Of a DNA stretch of 64,000 nt, positions 1 through 7,914 are shown piece after piece. The stretch covers positions 1,240,001-1,304,000 of the forward strand of contig JAENZD010000001.1 in NCBI GenBank assembly GCA_016841445.1, in the 5' to 3' direction. Source of the DNA: Anaerolineaceae bacterium (lineage in GTDB: Bacteria; Chloroflexota; Anaerolineae; Anaerolineales; Anaerolineaceae). Positions within the stretch are counted from its first letter, which is position 1, and the number at the start of each line of letters is the position of its first letter. The translations under genes and the position numbers were made by a program. The notes below the pieces were generated by a model that saw only the letters and a list, made by a program, of their open reading frames with translations, ran no database searches and had not been told where the DNA came from.

Positions 1-1
1 C

Positions 2-811
2 CCAGTTGCTTCCATGATCAGCCTCCAAGAACAACACCAAAATGAAAGTCCTCCCATAGCTCAGCATGATACAACTTTCATTAATTTTCAAAATATCAAT
101 ATCAGCATACAGGATAGCCAAATCTTAAAAAACATCAATCTCAATGTTTGCAATGGTGAATTTATTGCATTAATGGGCCCGAACGGCAGCGGAAAGTCCA
201 CACTATTACGGACCATCATGGGATTTCACAAACCCTCATCGGGAGAAGGCACAGTGTTCTCTCAGGATATTTTTCTGACTAAGACATCTTCGTTGGTTGA
301 GAATGTTGGGTTTATTTTCCAGAACCCGGATCATCAACTTTTTACACAGTCGGTTTGGGAAGAACTGATCTTTACATCAATAAACCTCGGAATTATCAAT
401 CATGAAATAGAAGCGGACGCCCAGCAATTGCTTTCAATGATGGATTTGACCTATCGGAAAGATGACAACCCCCAACGACTGAGCTACGGGGAAAAAAGAC
501 GGTTGAATCTAGCAGCATCCATGCTTCATAAACCAAAATTGCTCCTGGTTGATGAACTCCTGATTGGGCAAGACAATGGTAATGCTCAAATCTGGATGAC
601 ATTATTGCATGACTACACGAAAATCGGAAATTCTGTTATCCTGGTCAATCACCATGCAAACCTCACCAGGAAGTATTGCGACCGCATCGTCTTCATGGAT
701 CAAGGCACGATCCTAATTGATCATTCCATTACTAAAGCATTTGAAGAAATGGGCCGGCTTGGTTATGGCGCATTCATGCCTTCAGAAGAACAGGTACTTG
801 CTTATGCATAA
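2..811 (+). CDS. ECF/cobalt-type ABC transporter ATP-binding protein, 3' part
   Basis: Cytoplasmic ATPase that would power an energy-coupling factor (ECF) vitamin or metal importer with the EcfT gene that follows. Counting from the ATG at 14, Walker A GPNGSGKST is at residues 55-63, the Q-loop glutamine at 103 (FQNPD), a variant signature LSYGE at 156-160 and Walker B LLLVDE at about 176-181. The frame is open to the window edge (P-V-A-S before the first ATG), the ATG has no ribosome-binding site, and residues 1-25 look like a linker. I therefore infer that this is the second half of a two-ATPase protein like the one at 9726-11321, truncated by the window. It overlaps the next gene by 8 bases, so they are translationally coupled. 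The family is certain from motifs; the transported substrate is not visible. Confidence 0.85.
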   Translation, partial: PVASMISLQEQHQNESPPIAQHDTTFINFQNINISIQDSQILKNINLNVCNGEFIALMGPNGSGKSTLLRTIMGFHKPSSGEGTVFSQDIFLTKTSSLVENVGFIFQNPDHQLFTQSVWEELIFTSINLGIINHEIEADAQQLLSMMDLTYRKDDNPQRLSYGEKRRLNLAASMLHKPKLLLVDELLIGQDNGNAQIWMTLLHDYTKIGNSVILVNHHANLTRKYCDRIVFMDQGTILIDHSITKAFEEMGRLGYGAFMPSEEQVLAYA

Positions 812-1583
812 GCTCGGATTTTTCTCCGGCAGCAGCCTGTTCCATAATCTCTACCCTATCACCAAATTCATTTGGTTATTGATAGGATCAGTGGTCCTGA
901 TCATTATCCAGTCTAGCCGGCTGATCGGGATAACAGCAATAATATTCTTCACAACATTGCTTATTCTTCATCCTGCAATATGGAAAATCCGGGGGTTCAG
1001 GCTCGCACTTGTAACCGGAGCGATCCTTTTAATTCTCTACTTTTTATGCGATAAACGTGGTGAGATATTAGCTTTTGATCAAGCCCCGACGCTTTTTTGG
1101 ATCACTTCTGGGGGTCTTCATAAAGGACTTCTGGTTAGCGGAAGATTCCTGGCAATCATCTGCTTGAGCTATTTGTTTATTTTAACAACCTCCCCAAACC
1201 ACCTTGCCTATGGATTGATGAAAATGGGTGTACCTTATCGATATGGTTTCATGCTTGTCACAGCATTACGTTTGGCACCGACCTTAGAAGAAGAGGGACA
1301 AACCATCTATCGTGCACAGTTGGTGCGAGGGATTAAATATGATAGCAAAAATCTCAAGCGATTTTTACTCCTCATCAGGCAGTTTTTATCTCCCCTGCTT
1401 TTCAGTGCATTACGAAAAGCAGATAAGCTTGTTTTCAGTATGGAAAGCCGCGGCTTCGGGAAGTTCCCTTTACGCACCTTTCGCGATCAGACCGCTCCTG
1501 GCTACAATGATCTTTATTTTTCAATCAGCTTGTTTATGTTTTTCTCATCTTTGCTGATCCTTGACATTGGAGGGATATTATGA
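804..1583 (+). CDS. ECF transporter transmembrane component EcfT (CbiQ-like)
   Basis: Membrane scaffold that couples the ATPases to a substrate-binding S component. About 259 residues with five or six hydrophobic segments. Both coupling-helix motifs of the family are visible in degenerate form: QLVRG near residue 170 and MESRGF near residue 212. An upstream TTG in the same frame (717) would add 29 residues inside the ATPase gene, so I prefer the ATG at 804 with the purine-rich stretch before it and an 8-base overlap. The stop overlaps the next ATG (ATGA at 1580-1583). No S component is seen in the visible part of this operon; it may lie upstream of the window. Confidence 0.85.
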   Translation: MHKLGFFSGSSLFHNLYPITKFIWLLIGSVVLIIIQSSRLIGITAIIFFTTLLILHPAIWKIRGFRLALVTGAILLILYFLCDKRGEILAFDQAPTLFWITSGGLHKGLLVSGRFLAIICLSYLFILTTSPNHLAYGLMKMGVPYRYGFMLVTALRLAPTLEEEGQTIYRAQLVRGIKYDSKNLKRFLLLIRQFLSPLLFSALRKADKLVFSMESRGFGKFPLRTFRDQTAPGYNDLYFSISLFMFFSSLLILDIGGIL

Positions 1584-2491
1584 AACAAAAACGCACAATC
1601 ATTATTCTTGCTGCTTCAGCGGTTATTTTGATAGGTATCATCGTTATTTTAATTATCACAACCAAGCCCATGCCGGTGAGGTTGCTCAGTGAATACAGCC
1701 TTGCTGCTTTGTGGCATGAAGGAGAGAAAATGAATGAGTGTGCTGAATGCCATGATGCGGTAGATTTCCATGCCTGCGAAACCTGCCATGATGAGCATGG
1801 ATCAGTGGAGCTGGAAAATTTTCCTTTTTTTGAAGTCGTCGAGTTAACCCGAGACGTGCCTGACCCAGGTTATTTGCAGGTCAATCAGATCCTGCCTGAC
1901 CAGGAAAACTTGGGAACCTACATTACTGTATTCGAATTTTTATCACAGAATGGTGTTGATGATTTCGAATCGATCACCTTCACGAGCAGTGATGGCAGGT
2001 TAACAACAATAGAATCTCGTTTTTTGGATGAAACAGCAATGCTGGTTCCTTATATTGACGGGGTACGATTTATCACCGAATCAGTTCACTCTTCAACATG
2101 GATCAAAGGGATCTATCGGATCGTCGTGGTCGGAGAAGAGAAGCCCCTCACCATCGACGGTATATCGACATCCATTGGAAGGCTCCTCCTTGGAGAAACT
2201 GTCCGAGTCACGACAGAAGGCTCCACAGTGATGCTGGCCAATAATACCGGCAAGACCAATGATGCCTATGTAGCTAATTGGGTTGAAGGCGCCCGTTTAC
2301 TACCCTTGTTGAACAATCCTTCACCCGTTGAAGTGATTGTGCGAGACAAATCCAGAGAAATTTATCAATTCAGCGGTGAGGAAATCGCTAATGCAGTTAT
2401 TGGGATTGACCGCGGCCTTCTTACCCTGGTCTTGCCTGATCGAGGTCGCAGCGTATGGCCGACAAACATCGAGAGCATAGAATCGAATTAA
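1580..2491 (+). CDS. Membrane-anchored protein with two CXXCH motifs and sulfite-oxidase-fold-like segment
   Basis: About 303 residues. An N-terminal hydrophobic helix (residues 6-27) would anchor it with the rest outside the cell. It is followed closely by CAECH (C54, C57, H58) and CETCH (C66, C69, H70), the pattern for covalent c-type haem or a comparable metal site. The remainder resembles the beta-rich fold of molybdopterin-binding oxidoreductase domains (segments with 'FTSSDGR', compare 'AADGY' in the next lipoproteins), without an obvious cofactor cysteine. It is joined by ATGA overlap to EcfT, so it belongs to this ECF operon. It could be a haem-containing redox partner or a substrate-capturing accessory protein; no named family is recognised with certainty. 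CcmF, needed for c-type haem attachment, is encoded elsewhere in this window. Confidence 0.6.
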   Translation: MKQKRTIIILAASAVILIGIIVILIITTKPMPVRLLSEYSLAALWHEGEKMNECAECHDAVDFHACETCHDEHGSVELENFPFFEVVELTRDVPDPGYLQVNQILPDQENLGTYITVFEFLSQNGVDDFESITFTSSDGRLTTIESRFLDETAMLVPYIDGVRFITESVHSSTWIKGIYRIVVVGEEKPLTIDGISTSIGRLLLGETVRVTTEGSTVMLANNTGKTNDAYVANWVEGARLLPLLNNPSPVEVIVRDKSREIYQFSGEEIANAVIGIDRGLLTLVLPDRGRSVWPTNIESIESN

Positions 2492-2493
2492 CC

Positions 2494-3630
2494 ATGATTA
2501 CTCGGGAATTTCGTATCTTTCTAGTTCTTTTTACATCAATAATCGCTCTCTCTGGCTGCCAAAACCAGTGGCAAATCGCGGTCCTCACCAATGGTAAAGG
2601 TGTTAATACCCTATCAAAAAAAGACGTTTCATTCTATATTGAAAAATCTGTTGAGGAAATTGAGGTCATTCCACTAGGTCAGATGCTATTCGCCTCAGGT
2701 TTCACATTAGTCGATGAGATTACCTTGCGATGCAAAGATGATGAGGTCCGAGCTTTTATTTGGGATGAGATCGCAGAGCAATCCACAATCTCTAAAAAAG
2801 GCGAGGTGATGATCAACGCTGAAAGTTGTTACCCAACTGAAATGAACATATCGCCCTCTGCCCTGGCTGGCGAGATTGAATATTCAATCATGGACATTTC
2901 GCCTACTGTGGCGGATGCTCTTGACTTGCCACAGCTCCCTGATGCCATCGGGAAATCATTGATAACCGATACTTATATTTGGGAGCACGCTGTTATGATC
3001 TTGATGGATGGCGTTCAATATGATCAATTGAGCGAAATGATCGATGATGAGCGCTTAACTTTTCTCGGATCACATGGTGAATTAACACAAGGTTTAACCG
3101 TTTATCCCCCAATCACAACATCCTCATCAGCCTCGCTTCTGACGGGTGCACCACCAATTGAAACAGGGATTTTTGGTCATGGTTACCGCTCTACGGCATT
3201 GACAATCTTATTTGATCTGGCCTTTGAAAATGGAAAAACAGTTACTGCGATCGAAGGCACAAGCTTACCATTCAACCTTCGAAATGCAGAAACAAGCCTG
3301 AGCGGAGACCAGGATGGGAATGGCTATTCAGATGACAATGTGTTTTTGAACAGCATGGATGTCATCCTGGATCAAATGCCAGATCTTCTCTACATCCACT
3401 TCCATGAAATTGACGACATGGGACATTCCTACGGTCCTGAGTCAGCAGAATATGCTTCAGCGCTGATACGCGTTGATGGCTACTTATCCCAAATGTTTGA
3501 AGCATTACCGGATAACACTTTCATCGCAATATTTTCTGATCATGGAATGCACACTACAACTGACGGTGGAAATCATGGTACGTTAATGGCTAATGATTTG
3601 ATCATCCCAATTCTATTATTAACAAAATAA
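2494..3630 (+). CDS. Lipoprotein, type I phosphodiesterase/alkaline phosphatase superfamily
   Basis: About 378 residues. The ATG at 2494 gives a lipoprotein signal ending in the lipobox LSGC; an earlier in-frame ATG at 2455 lies inside the previous gene and would spoil this signal. The C-terminal two thirds has the metal-dependent phosphodiesterase pattern: 'MDGV' (metal Asp), 'TTSSSASLLTG' (nucleophile Thr/Ser), 'HEIDDMGHSYGP' and 'SDHGMH...GNHG'. It would hydrolyse or transfer phosphate esters at the outer face of the membrane. The N-terminal 150 residues look like the same beta fold as the neighbouring lipoproteins. Substrate unknown; its place between EcfT and the lipoproteins suggests a role in processing the imported compound (inference). 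Confidence 0.75.
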   Translation: MITREFRIFLVLFTSIIALSGCQNQWQIAVLTNGKGVNTLSKKDVSFYIEKSVEEIEVIPLGQMLFASGFTLVDEITLRCKDDEVRAFIWDEIAEQSTISKKGEVMINAESCYPTEMNISPSALAGEIEYSIMDISPTVADALDLPQLPDAIGKSLITDTYIWEHAVMILMDGVQYDQLSEMIDDERLTFLGSHGELTQGLTVYPPITTSSSASLLTGAPPIETGIFGHGYRSTALTILFDLAFENGKTVTAIEGTSLPFNLRNAETSLSGDQDGNGYSDDNVFLNSMDVILDQMPDLLYIHFHEIDDMGHSYGPESAEYASALIRVDGYLSQMFEALPDNTFIAIFSDHGMHTTTDGGNHGTLMANDLIIPILLLTK

Positions 3631-3640
3631 AGGAGACAGA

Positions 3641-4129
3641 ATGTACAAAATTAAGGAACAGAGTTATAAAAAATGGTTATGGATTGGCATCCTTGTCATA
3701 CCCATACTGCTGAATGCCTGTGGGGCACCAAATGTCGATTGGGAACTCAGTATCTCAGGGGATATCAGCACGCCAACCACGTTCACCTACGATGATCTCG
3801 TTAATATGCCGCAGGTCGACATGGATGAAGTCTTAATGGAAAAATCGATGGGACCCGATGAGGTAAGATCCTTCAGTGGGGTAGATTTATTAACCCTGCT
3901 GGAAGAAGTAGGTGCACCAGAAGACTTCAGCACAATCACTGCCATCGCTGCTGACGGCTATGCCATTGAAATTTCAAGGGATGAAATGGTTGATGGAATC
4001 GTTGCCATAAAACAAGGTGGAGAATGGATTGTTGATGTCGACCCGGATGCAGGCCCAATTCGCCTGGTTTTCCCGAGCGCACCAGCAAACCGGTGGGTTT
4101 TCCAGGTTACCGAAATAATTGTTAATTAA
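3641..4129 (+). CDS. Lipoprotein with molybdopterin-oxidoreductase-like domain
   Basis: 162 residues. A signal with a lipobox-like LNAC precedes a single domain (about residues 32-162) resembling the sulfite-oxidase/molybdopterin-binding fold: 'SISGDISTPTTFTYDDL', 'SFSGVDLLTLLEEVG', 'AADGYAIEIS' and a C-terminal 'VFQVTEIIV'. No cysteine is present in the domain, so the canonical Mo ligand is missing and catalysis seems unlikely; a binding role is more plausible. A good ribosome-binding site (AAAGGAG) precedes the ATG. It sits 10 bases after the phosphodiesterase gene and 25 before a two-domain paralogue. Confidence 0.65.
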   Translation: MYKIKEQSYKKWLWIGILVIPILLNACGAPNVDWELSISGDISTPTTFTYDDLVNMPQVDMDEVLMEKSMGPDEVRSFSGVDLLTLLEEVGAPEDFSTITAIAADGYAIEISRDEMVDGIVAIKQGGEWIVDVDPDAGPIRLVFPSAPANRWVFQVTEIIVN

Positions 4130-4154
4130 TAAATGATAAGAAAGAAGGATTTGA

Positions 4155-4982
4155 ATGAAAAAAACGAGTTGGTTTATAAGTTTATTAATCGTAATACTGT
4201 TTCTCAGCGCATGTGCTGGTCCCAGTGAAGCCACTCAAGCTCCTGAGACCGTGGATACAGGTACCGATACAGGGGATATCGTACTCAATGTAAATGATCA
4301 AGATTATACAAAATCTGCATTAGAGGCATTAGGTACCCAATCTGTGGACTACACAAATAAAGATGGGGAGACGACGACTTATACAGGTGTTGCTTTAGTT
4401 GTCTTGCTTGCCGATGCGGACGTAACAGAGACTAACGCGACATTGGTGTTTATCGCAGCAGATGGTTATGAAGCCAGTATGACTTTAGAAGAACTATCAA
4501 CCTGTGCTGATTGCTCAGTGGCTTTTGATGATGATATTCTCCGTATGGTTCTGCCTGATTTTCCCAGCAATTTGCAGGTCAAAGATGTCGTAGAGATCAA
4601 TGTGAATGGAAGTGACACTGAAACATCCATAGCTGAAACGGTGTTAACCGTCGTTGGAAAAGCATACACTGAAGAAGATATTGTCGGTTTGGGTTCAATG
4701 ACATTTGACTATGTGGATTCAGAGGGACAAAGCGTCACATATAACAGCGTCGCTTTGACAATCTTGCTGGAAGATGCAGAAGTGACGGAAGAAGTTGGCA
4801 TGCTCACATTCGTAGCATCCGATGGATATGAAGTAGAAGTATCTGCCAGTGAAATAATTGCTTGTACTGATTGTATTTTGGCCTTCAATGAAGATGGATT
4901 ACGCACATTCATGCCGGGTTTACCTGGAAATTTACAGGTCAAAGGTATTGTGGAAATTAAGGTAAGTGAAGGTGTTGAGTAA
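4155..4982 (+). CDS. Lipoprotein with two tandem molybdopterin-oxidoreductase-like domains, each with a CxxC
   Basis: 275 residues. The signal peptide ends in LSAC. Two copies of one domain follow, at about residues 38-155 and 160-272. They match closely in 'TYTGVALVVLLADADVTE' against 'TYNSVALTILLEDAEVTE', in 'AADGYEASM' against 'ASDGYEVEV', and in 'NLQVKDVVEI' against 'NLQVKGIVEI'. Each copy has a CxxC pair (CADC near residue 117 and CTDC near 238) at the same place, absent from the single-domain paralogue upstream. The paired cysteines could bind a metal or form a disulfide. It is the last gene of the first ECF operon. Function not recognised; an extracellular ligand-binding role is inferred. 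Confidence 0.65.
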   Translation: MKKTSWFISLLIVILFLSACAGPSEATQAPETVDTGTDTGDIVLNVNDQDYTKSALEALGTQSVDYTNKDGETTTYTGVALVVLLADADVTETNATLVFIAADGYEASMTLEELSTCADCSVAFDDDILRMVLPDFPSNLQVKDVVEINVNGSDTETSIAETVLTVVGKAYTEEDIVGLGSMTFDYVDSEGQSVTYNSVALTILLEDAEVTEEVGMLTFVASDGYEVEVSASEIIACTDCILAFNEDGLRTFMPGLPGNLQVKGIVEIKVSEGVE

Positions 4983-5050
4983 ACCGGGTCTTAAAAAGGC
5001 AATCTTGTAGATACCAGAATAGAAATTTCAATTATAAAGCTGACTGCCTG

Positions 5051-5090
5051 ATTTGGATAAGGCTGTTGTTTCCAACAGCCTTATCCAAAT
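5051..5090 (+). terminator. Perfect 18-bp inverted repeat after the first ECF operon
   Basis: ATTTGGATAAGGCTGTTG (5051-5068) and its exact complement (5073-5090) flank a TTTC loop. It lies 68 bases after the last lipoprotein stop. There is no uninterrupted T-run after it, but a CCTTTTTCC stretch follows at about 5107. The likely role is transcription termination or mRNA 3'-end protection. Confidence 0.6.
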
Positions 5091-5117
5091 ATCCTCAAGC
5101 AGTCTCCTTTTTCCATA

Positions 5118-5146
5118 TTGACGTTTCACCTGAGATTAATTACAAT
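5118..5146 (+). promoter_or_regulatory. Sigma-70-type promoter of the B12 uptake operon
   Basis: TTGACG (5118-5123), a 17-base spacer and TACAAT (5141-5146). The predicted start at about 5153 falls just before the first riboswitch helix at 5166, so the whole aptamer would be transcribed. Confidence 0.65.
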
Positions 5147-5165
5147 AAATTTGTGAAAATAATTC

Positions 5166-5283
5166 CATAAAGGGTGCACCTCCTGCCCGGATGCAGGGTG
5201 CATAATGGGGGAAGCTGGTGAAAGTCCAGCACTGTCCCGCAACGGTAACACATTATGTGAAGTCCGATAACCCGCCCTTTATG
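5166..5283 (+). promoter_or_regulatory. Cobalamin riboswitch aptamer
   Basis: The closing helix P1 is a perfect 9-bp pairing of CATAAAGGG (5166-5174) with CCCTTTATG (5275-5283). The conserved core is present: GGGAAGCTGGTGAAAGTCCA (5208-5227), then CACTGTCCCGCAACGGTAA, and a B12 box AGTCCGATAACCCGCC (5261-5276). It sits between a good promoter and a terminator hairpin in the 448-base gap before the transcobalamin-like gene, so it would lower expression of 5431-11321 when cobalamin is plentiful. Confidence 0.93.
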
Positions 5284-5359
5284 ACCCAAATCACTTCGTG
5301 GAAAGGTACGTTGGGTGCCAGTTTTCAGATTTCCATTGATAAAACTGGTTTAACCAACG

Positions 5360-5384
5360 ACCGCCCCTGCATGGGCGGTTTTTC
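5360..5384 (+). terminator. Riboswitch expression-platform terminator
   Basis: ACCGCCC (5360-5366), loop CTGCAT, GGGCGGT (5373-5379), then a T-run. It lies 77 bases after the aptamer and 47 before the ATG. Upstream, CCAGTTTT (5318-5325) and AAAACTGG (5341-5348) can pair, and the aptamer's own CCCGCCC could compete for GGGCGG; these are candidate alternative structures. The arrangement is that of a transcription-terminating B12 switch. Confidence 0.75.
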
Positions 5385-5430
5385 AATTTTAACCTTTTCG
5401 CAGCTATGGTAAGCCGGTAAAGGGAAAGGA

Positions 5431-7914
5431 ATGTTGGTGAAATCAAAACCAGTTAAACTTCTTCTCATCCTGATCATTTTTACATTATTAAATATCAATT
5501 CGCTTGGGAGTGTATCTTCCACACCAACATCGTTATCAAAGACTCAAGAAGATCGTGATGATGCTGTTCAAGCTGGGTTTGATTACATCTCAACCCAAAT
5601 CAATGAGGATGGCGGCATACGATGGACTGATGAAAGCTCAAGTGTTGCAGCAAGCCTGCGTGTTGTCATCGCCCTGGCAGCAAATGCTCTCCCGCAAGAT
5701 CGGATCATATCAGCCTCAGGCAATCGCCCAATTGACTTTCTGATGAAAAACGGCATTGATTGGGTCTACCAGCAAGAATCTGAGAGTCCCTCGTTCAGCC
5801 CAGCGCGTGCCGGACAGCTGCTAACGGCTATTGCTGCAGCAAATGAAAACCCCCAGGAATTTGGAAATTCTTCCATCGATCTTATCTTTGAGCTCAAAGC
5901 TTCATATGATACAACGATCGGAATTTTCGGCAATGCCCCAACAAATAATGTGATAGACCAGGTTTGGGCCATGCTAGGTTTGGCGGCAAACCATTTTGGA
6001 ATTCCTGAAGAGGCATCGCTGTGGTTAGCTGGTGTCCAGTTAGATGATGGTTCCTGGGACGACGGCTATGGTAGTTTCCTGGATACAACACCCCTTGCCA
6101 TCCTGGCTCTGACCGCAGCAGGTTGGCCGATGGAATCAGCAGGAATTCAGTCTGCACTTCAATATATCAATGACAACCAACAGGGTGAAGGCGGATGGCA
6201 AACCCAGTGGGATTCAACAACCAATCCGGACACCACCGGGATCATCCTCCAATCCTTAACCGCTACAGGTTTGGAACATGATCCCCAATGGTCAATTGAG
6301 AACAAAACGCCACAATCAGCATTGCTGGAAATCCAACAAGAAGACGGCTCTTTCGGGGCTGACTTTTCCAATGCATTCTCCACAGCCGATGCACTCATAG
6401 GTCTTTCCGCGCAGCCTCTGTTCCAATTAGGTACCCTAAAACGTGTTTCCGATGGCTTTGATTACCTCGTTTCGGCACAAGATCAAAATGGTGGTTGGGG
6501 ATCCCCTGGGCAAACGATTGACTCGATGTTGGCATTCGCAGTATCAGGATGGGATCCCAACACAATTTTAGTAGATAGCGCCACGCCTGAAGAATTCCTC
6601 ATCCAAAATTTGCAGGAATTTCTTAGTTCTGGTCCAGATGCCGTTGGAAAAATGATTCTCGCTTCTGTTATCTCGGGAAAAGACCCAACTAATTTTGGCG
6701 GCGTCGATTTGATCCAAACCCTGCAAGATGCCTTTGACCCTGAACTTTACGCTTATGGAGACCCCCAAAACACCTGGCACCAATCTTTTGCTCTCCTGGG
6801 TCTTTCAGCTGCAAAACAAGAAATACCGGAAGGAAGTGTCGAAACCCTCATCAACCTCCAGCACAGCAATGGTGGATGGTCATATAACGCTGAGCTAGAT
6901 ACATCACCAGACACCACCGCCCTGGTGATCCAAAGTCTAATGGCAAGCGGAATGCCTAATGACCATGAAAGCATTCAAAACGCCGCTAACTTCTTGCGCA
7001 AGGAACAATATGGTGATGGCGGCTGGGGAGATTCCAGCACAACAGGATATGTCATCATGGCGATTAACGCTTTGGGTCAATCAATGGGTGATTGGGTTAA
7101 AGAAAACGGGAAAACGCCAATACATGACCTGTTTACTTATCAAAACTTGAATGGTGCGTTCTATTTTAATCCTGACTATCCTGACGACAGTTTGATGTCT
7201 ACTACAACCGCATTGATCGCCCTATCTGGTCAAAGCACTATTGTTGAACCAACCAAATATGTATCTGAAAACCGTGCAGGGGTATTGGTTTTGCCTGAAG
7301 GGGAAACCGCCCATGCGGTATGTGCCTCGTTTACCCAACCCAAAATCACCGGGCTTGAACTGCTGGATATCTCAGGTATTCCTTATGAAGCCCAGGATGG
7401 ATTTATGAGTAGTATTTTAGGGATTAGTAATCCTGAGGGCGGCACCTTATATTGGTCTTACTGGCATTGGAATGGAAGAGAATGGGTTTTCAATACATCC
7501 GGAGCAGGTGATTCAGAGGTCTTCCCGGGCAGCCTTGAAGCATGGTTTCTTACAAGCTGGGAGCTGTTCCCCTCCCCGCCGCCGCGAAGTATCCCTGATC
7601 TTGATAAGATGTGCGGTGCTGAAGTCCTTAAGAATTATTCCGTCCAACCTTATCTCAATTATTATGAGCTGGATATACGCCAGGAAATTGTCTCATCTGC
7701 AGGTGAGCGGACGGAAACTGAAATATTTGAGAATACGCAAGAGGCACAAGTTTCGCCAACAGACTTGGATGAAGCGCCTGCTTTGGCTGAACCAATTATT
7801 CCGGACAATGTTGATCAAGAACCCGTTCGTTCCCTAGTACCCATTTTTATCATCGCGGCTGTTGGGCTCTCCATGTTGTTCGTTATTATCCTCATACTGA
7901 AAAAACAGAAATGA
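5431..7914 (+). CDS. Transcobalamin/intrinsic-factor-like secreted protein, C-terminally membrane-anchored
   Basis: 827 residues. Signal peptide in residues 1-30; alpha/alpha-toroid repeats of the prenyltransferase/squalene-cyclase type across about 35-600, with recurring GGW/GSW/GSF turns near residues 205, 251, 304, 352, 479, 528 and 573, enough for two barrels. A beta domain at about 610-715 resembles DUF4430, with the 'YWSYWHWNGREW' and 'EVFPGSLEAWF' signatures. A low-complexity linker and a transmembrane anchor (about 803-823) ending in KKQK complete it. Human intrinsic factor and transcobalamin combine an alpha6/alpha6 barrel with a DUF4430-like beta domain to hold cobalamin. With the B12 riboswitch upstream and ECF genes directly downstream (ATGA overlap at 7911), I infer a cell-surface cobalamin or corrinoid receptor. 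Terpene-cyclase activity is unlikely because the protein is secreted and no DxDD motif was seen. Confidence 0.8.
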   Translation: MLVKSKPVKLLLILIIFTLLNINSLGSVSSTPTSLSKTQEDRDDAVQAGFDYISTQINEDGGIRWTDESSSVAASLRVVIALAANALPQDRIISASGNRPIDFLMKNGIDWVYQQESESPSFSPARAGQLLTAIAAANENPQEFGNSSIDLIFELKASYDTTIGIFGNAPTNNVIDQVWAMLGLAANHFGIPEEASLWLAGVQLDDGSWDDGYGSFLDTTPLAILALTAAGWPMESAGIQSALQYINDNQQGEGGWQTQWDSTTNPDTTGIILQSLTATGLEHDPQWSIENKTPQSALLEIQQEDGSFGADFSNAFSTADALIGLSAQPLFQLGTLKRVSDGFDYLVSAQDQNGGWGSPGQTIDSMLAFAVSGWDPNTILVDSATPEEFLIQNLQEFLSSGPDAVGKMILASVISGKDPTNFGGVDLIQTLQDAFDPELYAYGDPQNTWHQSFALLGLSAAKQEIPEGSVETLINLQHSNGGWSYNAELDTSPDTTALVIQSLMASGMPNDHESIQNAANFLRKEQYGDGGWGDSSTTGYVIMAINALGQSMGDWVKENGKTPIHDLFTYQNLNGAFYFNPDYPDDSLMSTTTALIALSGQSTIVEPTKYVSENRAGVLVLPEGETAHAVCASFTQPKITGLELLDISGIPYEAQDGFMSSILGISNPEGGTLYWSYWHWNGREWVFNTSGAGDSEVFPGSLEAWFLTSWELFPSPPPRSIPDLDKMCGAEVLKNYSVQPYLNYYELDIRQEIVSSAGERTETEIFENTQEAQVSPTDLDEAPALAEPIIPDNVDQEPVRSLVPIFIIAAVGLSMLFVIILILKKQK

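Noticed and set aside
717-803. 29-residue extension of EcfT from TTG 717
   Set aside because: Lies inside the ATPase gene and gives a non-family N-terminus; ATG 804 fits the overlap.
5218-5412. 64-codon frame in the B12 leader
   Set aside because: Lies across the riboswitch aptamer and terminator.
5431-7914. Squalene-hopene or other terpene cyclase
   Set aside because: Toroid repeats fit, but it is exported, has no DxDD motif seen, and has a DUF4430-like domain and membrane anchor within a B12 operon.
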